DNA of 15,290 nucleotides from FEN-1297 sp046706945 (GTDB taxonomy: Bacteria > Bacteroidota > Ignavibacteria > Ignavibacteriales > Ignavibacteriaceae). Both the position numbers and the translations under genes were made by a program. Below the pieces are notes generated by a model. It made no database searches. It saw only the letters and a program-made list of their open reading frames with translations, and had not been told where the DNA came from. Where the stretch lies: the NCBI GenBank assembly GCA_046706945.1, contig JBJKOY010000298.1, positions 1 through 15,290 on the forward strand, given 5' to 3'. This document shows positions 1 through 7,269 of the stretch, one piece after another. Numbering within the stretch: the first letter of the stretch is position 1; every line of letters starts with the position of its first letter.

Positions 1-2
1 AT

Positions 3-2174
3 AATCCTCTAAATTCACATCTTAGTTATAATGGTGCTCTGATTGCATTATTACTCTCCTTACTTGTATTAATGACTGCAAATAAACTTAGTGCTCAAAC
101 TAACGATGACTGTCTTGCCTGTCATAGCGACAACACTCTGACAATGGAAAGGAACCACAAGACGGTTTCTTTATATGTCGACGCCAAAGTATTGGCCAAT
201 TCGGCTCACGGCAAGCTGCAGTGCATTTCCTGTCACGTAGGCTTTGATCCGAACAATATCCCCCATAAAAAAAATATACAGCCTATAAATTGCGAATCGT
301 GTCATAAAGATGCGGCCGTACTCCATCCGTTTCATCCGCAGATGCTGAAGGCTAACGGCGTGGACGGGACGAAAGATGTCAATTGTAAAGGATGCCACGG
401 CACCCACGACGTAATATCCCCGAAAGTACCCGGCTCCAAATTTTATACAACAAATATAGTTAATGCATGCGGGAGCTGCCATCAGGATAAAAAGAAGGAA
501 TTCCTGACATCAGCGCATGCTGACGGTTTAAGGGAAGGTATCAAGGGAGCTCCGAATTGTTTTACGTGTCATAAAAATCCCATAGTCTCGATGACAGCAG
601 TCAAAGACTCTGCCAAGTTGAAAATCGCTCAGGAAAATCTTTGTTTGTCGTGCCATCTGGATAATCCCGAAATAAGAGCCAGGACCTCGCCATCGGCAGG
701 TTTTATAACCTCCTACGAGCAGAGCGTACACGGCAAAGCCTTAACGGCAGGCAACGGCAAGGCGGCCAACTGCGTAAATTGCCATACCGCTCATATGGTC
801 AAAGGGCCCAGCGATCCTACTTCTACGGTAAACAGGTATAATATTCCGAAAACCTGCAGCCAGTGCCATCCGAAAATTGCGGAAGAGTACAAACAAAGTA
901 TTCACGGCGTTGCGGCGCTGCAGAAAGGAAGTACGGATGCGCCCGTTTGCACCGACTGTCACGGCGAGCATAATATTTTAAATCCCAGCAATCCCAAAGC
1001 ACCTACTTCTTACGCGAATTTGTCGCAGCAGGTCTGTTCGAAATGTCATGCTTCGGTAGCTCTATCCAAAAAGTACGGTCTCAATCCTAACAGGTGGGCT
1101 ACATTTAAAGACAGTTATCACGGGCTTGCGCTGCAGGGCGGAGCTACTACGGTAGCAAACTGTTCAAGCTGTCATAACGCTCACCTTATTTTACCGCCGT
1201 CCGATCCGAGGTCGAGTGTTTATAAGGGGAATCTTTCAAAGACCTGCGGCAAGTGTCATCCCGGAGCGAATGAAAAATTTGCCATAGGAAATATCCATGC
1301 ATCGACCGACAATAAGAAATCCGAGCCTATACTTTACTGGATTGCATTGATGTATATAATAATGATCGTCTCGGTTATAGGTGCGATGCTGCTTCACAAT
1401 ATTTTTGACTTCATTAAGAAAGCAAAAGTAAAGAAACTGAAGCAGATGGGAGTGTTGCCGGAGGAAAGGCACAGCCATTCTCTTTACTTGAGGATGAACG
1501 TCAACGAAAGAGTTCAGCATATGCTGCTGGCCATCAGTTTTATTACACTGGTTATTACGGGATTTATGCTGCAGTTCCCGAACTCGTGGTGGGTCTCCCA
1601 TATTAGGGACTTAAGCGAAAACGCATTCGAGTACAGAAGCATTCTCCACAGGATAGCCGCCGTAATTTTGGTCTTTTCCAGCTTATATCACATTTATTAC
1701 ATATCCTTTACAAAAAGAGGCAGAAAGCTTATTAAAGATCTGTTGCCGGTAAGGAAAGATTTTTCGGATGCCTGGGGAGTGGCAAAGTTTAATCTGGGCA
1801 TATCCAAAATTAAACCCAAACTGGAGCGATTCAGTTATGTCGAAAAAGCGGAATATTGGGCTCTGGTTTGGGGCACTATTATAATGACCGTGACGGGAAC
1901 AATAATGTGGTTTAACAATACCTTTATCGACATCTTTACGTTATTGGGCTGGCAGATTGCCCGCACGGTCCATTATTACGAAGCCTGGCTCGCAACTCTT
2001 GCAATAATTGTGTGGCACCTTTACTTCGTAATTTTCAATCCCGAAATATACCCGATGAATACATCCTGGATTAAAGGATACCTTACCGAGGAGGAAATGG
2101 CGGAAGAACACGCTGCGGAATTGGAAAAAATTAAAAACCAGCAATCCGGTAATGAAGAAGATATTATCAGATAA
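3..2174 (+). CDS. Fused multihaem cytochrome c / b561-type cytochrome b (CbcL-like), 5' partial
   Basis: Likely an inner-membrane quinol:cytochrome c oxidoreductase subunit; quinol would be oxidised at the b domain and electrons passed to periplasmic c haems. Counting from the ATG at 72, there are 13 CXXCH motifs (first at residue 14, last at 392), a helix at about 421-447, then a four-helix b561/FdnI-like domain. In that domain H483, H526, H540, H634 and H649 are candidate b-haem ligands. The C-terminus is charged. The frame stays open upstream of 72 to the window edge and encodes a hydrophobic stretch (ALIALLLSLLVL) just before that ATG, followed by LSAQ. The signal peptide therefore straddles 72 and the true start is off-window. 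The architecture resembles Geobacter CbcL, which has fewer c haems; orthology is not claimed. It is a paralogue of the next two genes combined. Confidence 0.85.
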   Translation, partial: NPLNSHLSYNGALIALLLSLLVLMTANKLSAQTNDDCLACHSDNTLTMERNHKTVSLYVDAKVLANSAHGKLQCISCHVGFDPNNIPHKKNIQPINCESCHKDAAVLHPFHPQMLKANGVDGTKDVNCKGCHGTHDVISPKVPGSKFYTTNIVNACGSCHQDKKKEFLTSAHADGLREGIKGAPNCFTCHKNPIVSMTAVKDSAKLKIAQENLCLSCHLDNPEIRARTSPSAGFITSYEQSVHGKALTAGNGKAANCVNCHTAHMVKGPSDPTSTVNRYNIPKTCSQCHPKIAEEYKQSIHGVAALQKGSTDAPVCTDCHGEHNILNPSNPKAPTSYANLSQQVCSKCHASVALSKKYGLNPNRWATFKDSYHGLALQGGATTVANCSSCHNAHLILPPSDPRSSVYKGNLSKTCGKCHPGANEKFAIGNIHASTDNKKSEPILYWIALMYIIMIVSVIGAMLLHNIFDFIKKAKVKKLKQMGVLPEERHSHSLYLRMNVNERVQHMLLAISFITLVITGFMLQFPNSWWVSHIRDLSENAFEYRSILHRIAAVILVFSSLYHIYYISFTKRGRKLIKDLLPVRKDFSDAWGVAKFNLGISKIKPKLERFSYVEKAEYWALVWGTIIMTVTGTIMWFNNTFIDIFTLLGWQIARTVHYYEAWLATLAIIVWHLYFVIFNPEIYPMNTSWIKGYLTEEEMAEEHAAELEKIKNQQSGNEEDIIR

Positions 2175-2232
2175 ATACGGGTTTATATTTTTGATGGAAG
2201 CAAATCTTTGATATGAAGGAAACGATTATCGG

Positions 2233-4257
2233 ATGAATCGATACAATATATTCTATATTTTTTTTTCTGTGCATAAATATATAATTCCGGCAGTATCGCT
2301 GTTAATCCTTTTCAATGCCGGTTTATATGCCCAGGATAACAGCGACTGTTTAATGTGCCACAGCGACAATACGCTCACGGGCAAAAAGAACGGCAGAACG
2401 TTTTCTGTATTCGTAGATACTACAAAGCTGGCGGCTTCCGTGCACAGCGGTATCCAATGCATAGACTGTCACGCCGACCTCGCAGGCACCGACTTTCCCC
2501 ATAAAACCGATGTTGCGCCTGCACAATGCGCAAGCTGTCACGACGACGAACAGAAATTATATTCGGAAGGCATACACGGGGAATCGGTTGCAAAAGGGGA
2601 TCCGCTGGCGCCAAGGTGCCAGAATTGCCACGGCTCCCACGATATCCTGCCGGTTACCGATATTCGTTCGGCCGTTGCTCCGATTAAAATCCCTTTTGTA
2701 TGCGGGTCATGCCATAAAGAAGGCACCAAGGTGCAGGTACAAAGACATATCCCGCAGGATCATATCCTTGAAAATTATTCCGAAAGTATTCACGGGGTGG
2801 GACTGCTGCAAAAAGGTCTATCGGTTGCGGCCAATTGCGCGTCATGTCATTCCCCTCATAAAATTCTGCCGCCTTCCGATCCCCAGTCAACAATATCCAG
2901 GAGAAATATTCCGACTACCTGTACCAAATGTCATCAGGAAATCGAAGTAGTACACAGGAAAATTATTAAAGGCAAACTATGGGAACAGAAACCGCACGTG
3001 CTGCCGGTTTGCGTGGATTGTCATCCGCCGCATAAAATTAGAAACGTTCTTTACCAGGAAAGCGTTGCGGACCAGGACTGTTTGAATTGCCACGGGAGAA
3101 CCGATCTCAAAGCCAGCGACGGGCGCTCAATGTTTGTCGATGTCGTTAAACTGCAGAATTCAGTTCATTCGAAAATTTCCTGCAGTCAATGTCATAATAC
3201 GGTAAATCCCTCTTTGATGCGCCCGTGTACGGGAATATCTGCGAAAGTCGACTGTTCGATTTGCCATGCGGATGAGGGGGATCAGTACAAAGAAAGCATT
3301 CACGGGCAGCTCTTCGCTAAAAACGACCCCAATGCGCCTACCTGCGAAGAGTGTCACGGTTCGCATTATGTTCTAAACAACAAGAACCCGATGTCCCCGA
3401 TTTTCCATACGAACATCCCAACACTTTGCGCCAAATGCCACCGCAAGGGCGAGGCCGCCGCGGTTAGGTACACAGGCAAAGAACAGGATATAGTCCAAAA
3501 TTATACCGAGAGTATTCACGGAAAAGGTCTGCTGCAAAGCGGACTGACAGTAACTGCAACATGTACGGATTGTCATACCGCGCATCATGAGCTTCCTCAT
3601 AACGACCCGAGCTCGAGCGTTAACCGCAACAATATAGCGTCGACCTGCGGCAGATGCCACTACGGGATAGAAAAGCAGCTTGAGAACAGCGTTCACTCTC
3701 CCAAAATCACGAAGACCGATAAGAAACTGCCGGTCTGCTTCGACTGTCACAGTGCGCATAAAATAAGCAGGACAGACAACGCGGGATTCAGACTTGAGAT
3801 TATGCAGATATGCGGAAACTGTCATAAAAGTTATGCCGATTCTTATTTCAACACATACCACGGGCAAGTTTCGAGGTTAGGTTATGCGAAGACTGCCAAA
3901 TGCTGGGACTGCCACGGTGCACACGATATTTTGCCGGTTGAGAATCCCGATTCGCATCTTAGTTTTCAAAATAAGGTTCAGACGTGTAAAAAATGCCATG
4001 AAGGAGCTACAAGACAGTTTGCCGGATATTTCACTCATGCCACGCATCATGAACCTGCCAAATACCCGTTCTTGTTTTGGACATTTTGGGGTATGACCGG
4101 TCTTTTAATTGGTACGTTTCTTATTGCAGGGGTGCATACTTTGTTATGGCTGCCCCGCTCGCTGCAGTACAGAAAAGAAATAAGGAAAATTTTATCAGAG
4201 AATCCTGAAGAAGAAGAAAAACCCGGTAACGGAAACGGAGCGGAAGATAATGAATGA
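2233..4257 (+). CDS. 19-haem membrane-anchored cytochrome c
   Basis: Periplasmic electron carrier anchored to the inner membrane; it presumably accepts electrons from the cytochrome b encoded next. The 674-residue protein begins with a signal peptide (hydrophobic 16-31, likely cut after LYAQ). It has 19 CXXCH motifs at residues 39, 76, 99, 129, 157, 202, 230, 260, 283, 317, 341, 371, 399, 444, 472, 502, 527, 557 and 585. A single helix at about 612-638 and a charged tail follow. Haem motifs 1-8 recur as motifs 9-16 at an almost constant offset of 242 residues, and motifs 17-19 match motifs 3-5, so the protein is an internal duplication plus a partial third copy. Its N-terminus and anchor region resemble the preceding fused gene. 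The purine-rich AAGGAAA before the ATG is a modest ribosome site. It overlaps the next gene by 8 nt. The electron partner beyond cytochrome b is unknown. Confidence 0.88.
   Translation: MNRYNIFYIFFSVHKYIIPAVSLLILFNAGLYAQDNSDCLMCHSDNTLTGKKNGRTFSVFVDTTKLAASVHSGIQCIDCHADLAGTDFPHKTDVAPAQCASCHDDEQKLYSEGIHGESVAKGDPLAPRCQNCHGSHDILPVTDIRSAVAPIKIPFVCGSCHKEGTKVQVQRHIPQDHILENYSESIHGVGLLQKGLSVAANCASCHSPHKILPPSDPQSTISRRNIPTTCTKCHQEIEVVHRKIIKGKLWEQKPHVLPVCVDCHPPHKIRNVLYQESVADQDCLNCHGRTDLKASDGRSMFVDVVKLQNSVHSKISCSQCHNTVNPSLMRPCTGISAKVDCSICHADEGDQYKESIHGQLFAKNDPNAPTCEECHGSHYVLNNKNPMSPIFHTNIPTLCAKCHRKGEAAAVRYTGKEQDIVQNYTESIHGKGLLQSGLTVTATCTDCHTAHHELPHNDPSSSVNRNNIASTCGRCHYGIEKQLENSVHSPKITKTDKKLPVCFDCHSAHKISRTDNAGFRLEIMQICGNCHKSYADSYFNTYHGQVSRLGYAKTAKCWDCHGAHDILPVENPDSHLSFQNKVQTCKKCHEGATRQFAGYFTHATHHEPAKYPFLFWTFWGMTGLLIGTFLIAGVHTLLWLPRSLQYRKEIRKILSENPEEEEKPGNGNGAEDNE
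2347..4002 (+). repeat. Internal 8+8+3 haem-module duplication in the 19-haem cytochrome
   Basis: Unit 1 is residues 39-282 (2347-3078), unit 2 is 283-524 (3079-3804) and a partial unit is 525-590 (3805-4002). Offsets between matching CXXCH cysteines are 244, 241, 242, 242, 242, 242, 242 and 242. The partial unit repeats the 30 and 28 residue spacing of motifs 3-5. Linker phrases such as ESIHG, GLLQ and GSH/GAHDILPV also recur. The repeat is clear in protein; the DNA copies have diverged. Confidence 0.85.
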
Positions 4258-5146
4258 TCAGGTAGAGAAAATAATTGATCTAAAGAAAGAGCCGGTTGAA
4301 GCAAAATCGAAAGTCAAAAGCCGATTGCAATTTCAGCGCTTTACCCGTTTGAACAGAGTACTGCACATTCTGATGATAGTAAGCTTCATAAGTCTGGCGC
4401 TTACGGGCATGACATTAAAATTTTCCTATACCGGATGGGCGGTAATTCTTTCGCATATACTCGGCGGGTTTGAATCGGCCGGTTACATACACCGTTTCTT
4501 TGCGGTAGTAATGTTGAGCATATTCGTAATTCATATCGTCGAGCTATCCAAGTTAAAAAAAAGGGAATATAAGTCCTGGAAAAATTTGATCTTTAACCGC
4601 GACAGCATGCTCTTCAACAAGAAAGATCTCAAGGATATTGCCGGAACTTTAAAGTGGTTCTTAGGGAGGGGCGAAAGACCGCAGTACGGAAGGTGGACCT
4701 ACTGGGAAAAATTCGATTACTTTGCCGTTTTTTGGGGAATATTCGTGATCGGGTCTACAGGGCTTACCCTTTGGTTCCCGGAGGTTCTAACCAGCTTTTT
4801 ACCCGGCTGGGTCATCAATGTAGCGACAATTATTCACAGCGACGAAGCGCTTCTGGCAACCGGTTTTATATTTACGGTTCATTTTTTCAATACCCATCTT
4901 CGCCCGGAAAAATTCCCCATGGACATTGTGATTTTTTCAGGCAGGGTTCCTCTTGAAGAGTTTAAAATTGACCGGCCCGCCGAATACAGAGAGCTTGTCG
5001 AAAAAGGAGAACTTGAAAAGCACCTGGTCGAGCCGTATCCGCCGATAGTTATTAAAGCAATAAAAGTATTCGGCTGGATTGCCCTATCGATAGGCTTCAG
5101 TATTATCGTGTGGATTATTTATGCAATGATATTTGCTTACAGGTAA
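4250..5146 (+). CDS. b561/FdnI-like dihaem cytochrome b subunit
   Basis: Membrane cytochrome b expected to bind two b haems and exchange electrons with the quinone pool, partnering the 19-haem cytochrome encoded immediately upstream. The 298 residues show helices at about 38-58, 78-100, 157-176, 189-214 and 268-296. Histidines H39, H81, H95, H196 and H211 have spacings 42, 14, 101 and 15, almost the same as H483, H526, H540, H634 and H649 in the fused gene (43, 14, 94, 15). This marks the two as paralogues. A fifth C-terminal helix is absent from the fused version. The ATG overlaps the upstream gene's end by 8 nt and GGAG at 4237-4240 is a good ribosome site, so translational coupling is likely. 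The family is shared with formate dehydrogenase gamma and Ni/Fe-hydrogenase b subunits, but no dehydrogenase is nearby. Confidence 0.85.
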   Translation: MNDQVEKIIDLKKEPVEAKSKVKSRLQFQRFTRLNRVLHILMIVSFISLALTGMTLKFSYTGWAVILSHILGGFESAGYIHRFFAVVMLSIFVIHIVELSKLKKREYKSWKNLIFNRDSMLFNKKDLKDIAGTLKWFLGRGERPQYGRWTYWEKFDYFAVFWGIFVIGSTGLTLWFPEVLTSFLPGWVINVATIIHSDEALLATGFIFTVHFFNTHLRPEKFPMDIVIFSGRVPLEEFKIDRPAEYRELVEKGELEKHLVEPYPPIVIKAIKVFGWIALSIGFSIIVWIIYAMIFAYR

Positions 5147-5201
5147 TATCCGTTAGGGAAGGAAATAATAGCCAAAGTAGAAGAAAGAGAGTCGAAACAG
5201 T

Positions 5202-6695
5202 ATGAGAAAATGGTTACCGTCGTCGTTTTACAATCCCATAACTTTTGCCGGTGCGGCCATTGGCTTGGTGAGTTTCGGGCTTATACTTTTTCTGATGCTG
5301 CTCGATGCGTTGGCGTCGGAGCCGAAGCCTTACATGGGGATAATAACGTTTGTTATTCTTCCCGTATTTTTAATAGTAGGCCTTTTATTAATTGCTTTCG
5401 GCATAATTAGGGAGCACAGGAGAGAACACAAAGGAAAACACAGAGAGCATTTTCTCCCCGTCGTCGATTTGAATGATCCGCAGCATCGCAGGGCTTTTAC
5501 CATATTCTCGATAGGCACTATCCTTCTTCTTTTATTCTCGGCTTTCGGCAGTTTTAAGGCGTACGAATATACGGACTCGGTTCAATTCTGCGGGACGATC
5601 TGCCATAAGGTAATGAATCCGGAATATACCGCTTACCAGCATTCTCCTCATGCCCATGTACCTTGCGTAGCGTGCCATATAGGACCCGGCGCAGGCTGGT
5701 TTGTCCGTTCAAAAATATCCGGTACCTATCAGGTTTATTCGGTTTTGTTCAATAAATACCCCAGACCTATTCCCACTCCCATTTCAAATTTGAGACCCGC
5801 CAAAGAAACCTGCGAACAATGTCATTGGCCGAAAGCCTTCTACAGCAAAATGGAAAAGGTAAAGAACTATTACCTGTCGGATAAAGATAATACTAAGATG
5901 ACCCTTACCCTTCTTATAAAGATAGGAGGCGGGAACGAAGAATCAGGCGTGACTTCCGGAATACACTGGCATATGAACATAGCCAACCGGATAACATATA
6001 TAGCTACAGATAAATCAAGGGAAGTAATCCCCTGGGTCAGGGCCGAATCACTGGACGGCAAGGTTACGATCTTCAAAAGCACGGACGAACCGATTTCGAA
6101 GGATCAGATCAAAAAATCCAATATGAGGGAGATGGACTGCATCGACTGCCACAACCGTCCGACCCACATTTATAATCCCCCCGCAACTTCGGTTAACAAC
6201 GAAATGGCGGCCGGATTTATAAATGCAGACCTGCCTTACATAAAAAGCATTTCGGTGCGGGCATTGGAAGCCGGTTATACGGCCAAAGATATTGCACTGG
6301 ACAGCATTAAAACCGAAATCGAAGATTTTTACAGCGATAATTATCCGGATGTTTATTCTAAAGATTACGGGCAGATAGAACAGGCCGTTAAGGAAGTTCA
6401 AAAAATATATTCGAGAAACTATTTCCCTTCGATGAACGTATCGTGGAAAAAATTTCCGAACAATATCGGCCACTTGTATTCCCCGGGCTGTTTCAGATGC
6501 CATGACGGCAAACATGTCAGCTCCGACGGTAAAGTTATATCGAAGGATTGTTCGATCTGTCATACTATCCTTGCGGAGCAATTCGGCGACGAGAAACCCA
6601 AGGTCTCGTTAACCGGCATTGATTACCGCCATCCCGTGGATATAGGAGATTCTTGGAAAACAATGGAATGCAGCGACTGTCATGCAAAACATTAA
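5202..6695 (+). CDS. Heptahaem NapC/NirT-family inner-membrane cytochrome c (ImcH-like)
   Basis: Probable quinol dehydrogenase delivering electrons to periplasmic cytochromes. The 497-residue protein has three N-terminal helices (about 12-35, 43-69 and 98-120) and then a periplasmic domain. Seven haem sites start at C130, C155, C204, C313, C430, C450 and C490. The first is CGTICH (130-135), a CX3CH site, followed by KVMNPEYTAYQHSPH and CVACH, the NapC/NirT signature. CX3CH at this place occurs in NapC/NirT-like cytochromes as far as I recall, and the frame is intact, so it is not an error. Three helices plus seven haems match the published description of Geobacter ImcH, which serves high-potential acceptors; orthology is an inference. 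The start is preceded by the weak purine tract AGAAAGAGAG. It lies 55 nt after the cytochrome b gene, so probably in the same transcript. Confidence 0.82.
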   Translation: MRKWLPSSFYNPITFAGAAIGLVSFGLILFLMLLDALASEPKPYMGIITFVILPVFLIVGLLLIAFGIIREHRREHKGKHREHFLPVVDLNDPQHRRAFTIFSIGTILLLLFSAFGSFKAYEYTDSVQFCGTICHKVMNPEYTAYQHSPHAHVPCVACHIGPGAGWFVRSKISGTYQVYSVLFNKYPRPIPTPISNLRPAKETCEQCHWPKAFYSKMEKVKNYYLSDKDNTKMTLTLLIKIGGGNEESGVTSGIHWHMNIANRITYIATDKSREVIPWVRAESLDGKVTIFKSTDEPISKDQIKKSNMREMDCIDCHNRPTHIYNPPATSVNNEMAAGFINADLPYIKSISVRALEAGYTAKDIALDSIKTEIEDFYSDNYPDVYSKDYGQIEQAVKEVQKIYSRNYFPSMNVSWKKFPNNIGHLYSPGCFRCHDGKHVSSDGKVISKDCSICHTILAEQFGDEKPKVSLTGIDYRHPVDIGDSWKTMECSDCHAKH

Positions 6696-6806
6696 TGCCG
6701 GAGCATGGCTTCCTCGGTAGTTAGGTATTGACATAATAAATTACTCTATCTTCTGGTTACTTTTATACGGTTGCGAAGTTTACTTTCTATTAAAGGGTAA
6801 ATCGTC

Positions 6807-7262
6807 ATGAATAAAGTTCAAGAAAAACCGGTTAGTAACAGTAGACGGAATTTTTTGAAGTACTTGCTGGGTACCGGGATTATCGGATTTCTCGCTTCAA
6901 TATTCTATCCTCTGATTGCATATCTTAAACCTCCCAAGCAAACCGAAGTACAGGTTTCGAGCGTAAAAGCCGGAAAGCTCGCCGATATACCGAAGGACAG
7001 CGGACAGATAGTCCGGTTCGGCAACGTACCGGTTATACTGATCCGCACCAAAAGCGGTGAACTCAGGGCCTTTTCCGCCGTATGCACTCACTTAAACTGT
7101 ACCGTTCAGTTCAGAAAAGACCTGGAACTGATCTGGTGTGCCTGTCATAACGGTAAATACGACTTAACCGGTAAGAATATATCCGGACCGCCCCCGCGGC
7201 CTCTGGAACCGTACAGAGTTGTAATTAAAGGCGACGAAGTATTTGTCTCAAAACAAACCTGA
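6807..7262 (+). CDS. Rieske [2Fe-2S] protein of a bc-type complex
   Basis: Iron-sulphur subunit that takes the first electron from quinol at the Qo site and passes it to the cytochrome c subunit. The 151 residues start with a Tat-type anchor: SRRNFLK at 12-18 followed by a hydrophobic helix at about 20-40, probably uncleaved. The cluster boxes are CTHLNC (93-98) and CACHNG (111-116). Expected ligands are C93, H95, C111 and H114, and C98-C113 would form the stabilising disulphide. The second box lacks the Ser of the canonical CPCHGS but keeps the following Tyr (Y118), which suggests a low-potential, menaquinol-type centre. AAAGGG at 6792-6797 precedes the ATG by 9 nt. The gene directly precedes cytochrome b, whose ribosome site overlaps this stop codon. 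Confidence 0.95.
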   Translation: MNKVQEKPVSNSRRNFLKYLLGTGIIGFLASIFYPLIAYLKPPKQTEVQVSSVKAGKLADIPKDSGQIVRFGNVPVILIRTKSGELRAFSAVCTHLNCTVQFRKDLELIWCACHNGKYDLTGKNISGPPPRPLEPYRVVIKGDEVFVSKQT

Positions 7263-7267
7263 GGAGG
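7262..7267 (+). promoter_or_regulatory. Shine-Dalgarno AGGAGG deciding the cytochrome b start
   Basis: AGGAGG shares its first base with the Rieske stop codon (TGA, 7260-7262) and lies 2 nt before the ATG at 7270. The gap is short but the match is perfect. It favours ATG 7270 over an in-frame TTG at 7243 inside the Rieske gene, and implies coupled translation of the two subunits. Confidence 0.6.
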
Positions 7268-7269
7268 CC

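Noticed and set aside
2510..2950. 146-codon + strand open frame in another phase
   Set aside because: Overlaps the 19-haem gene completely; its sequence is a frame-shifted, Arg/Pro-rich shadow.
3373..3867. 164-codon open frame on the - strand
   Set aside because: It lies wholly inside the 19-haem cytochrome gene, has no recognisable domain, and is a by-product of Cys/His-rich codon use on the other strand.
5589..5606. CX3CH in the heptahaem protein as a sequencing error
   Set aside because: The extra residue is a whole codon, the frame stays open, and this spacing fits other NapC/NirT-like cytochromes.
6048..6581. 177-codon open frame on the - strand
   Set aside because: Antisense to the heptahaem cytochrome, whose reading frame is confirmed by its haem motifs; no ribosome site or family resemblance.
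6728..6756. TTGACA as a -35 box for the Rieske operon
   Set aside because: A perfect hexamer, but no acceptable -10 sequence lies 16-18 bp downstream, and the Bacteroidota-type TAnnTTTG box is also absent at the right distance.
7243..7269. Upstream TTG start for cytochrome b
   Set aside because: The ATG at 7270 has a perfect AGGAGG before it and gives the usual N-terminus; the TTG lies within the Rieske gene without a good ribosome site.
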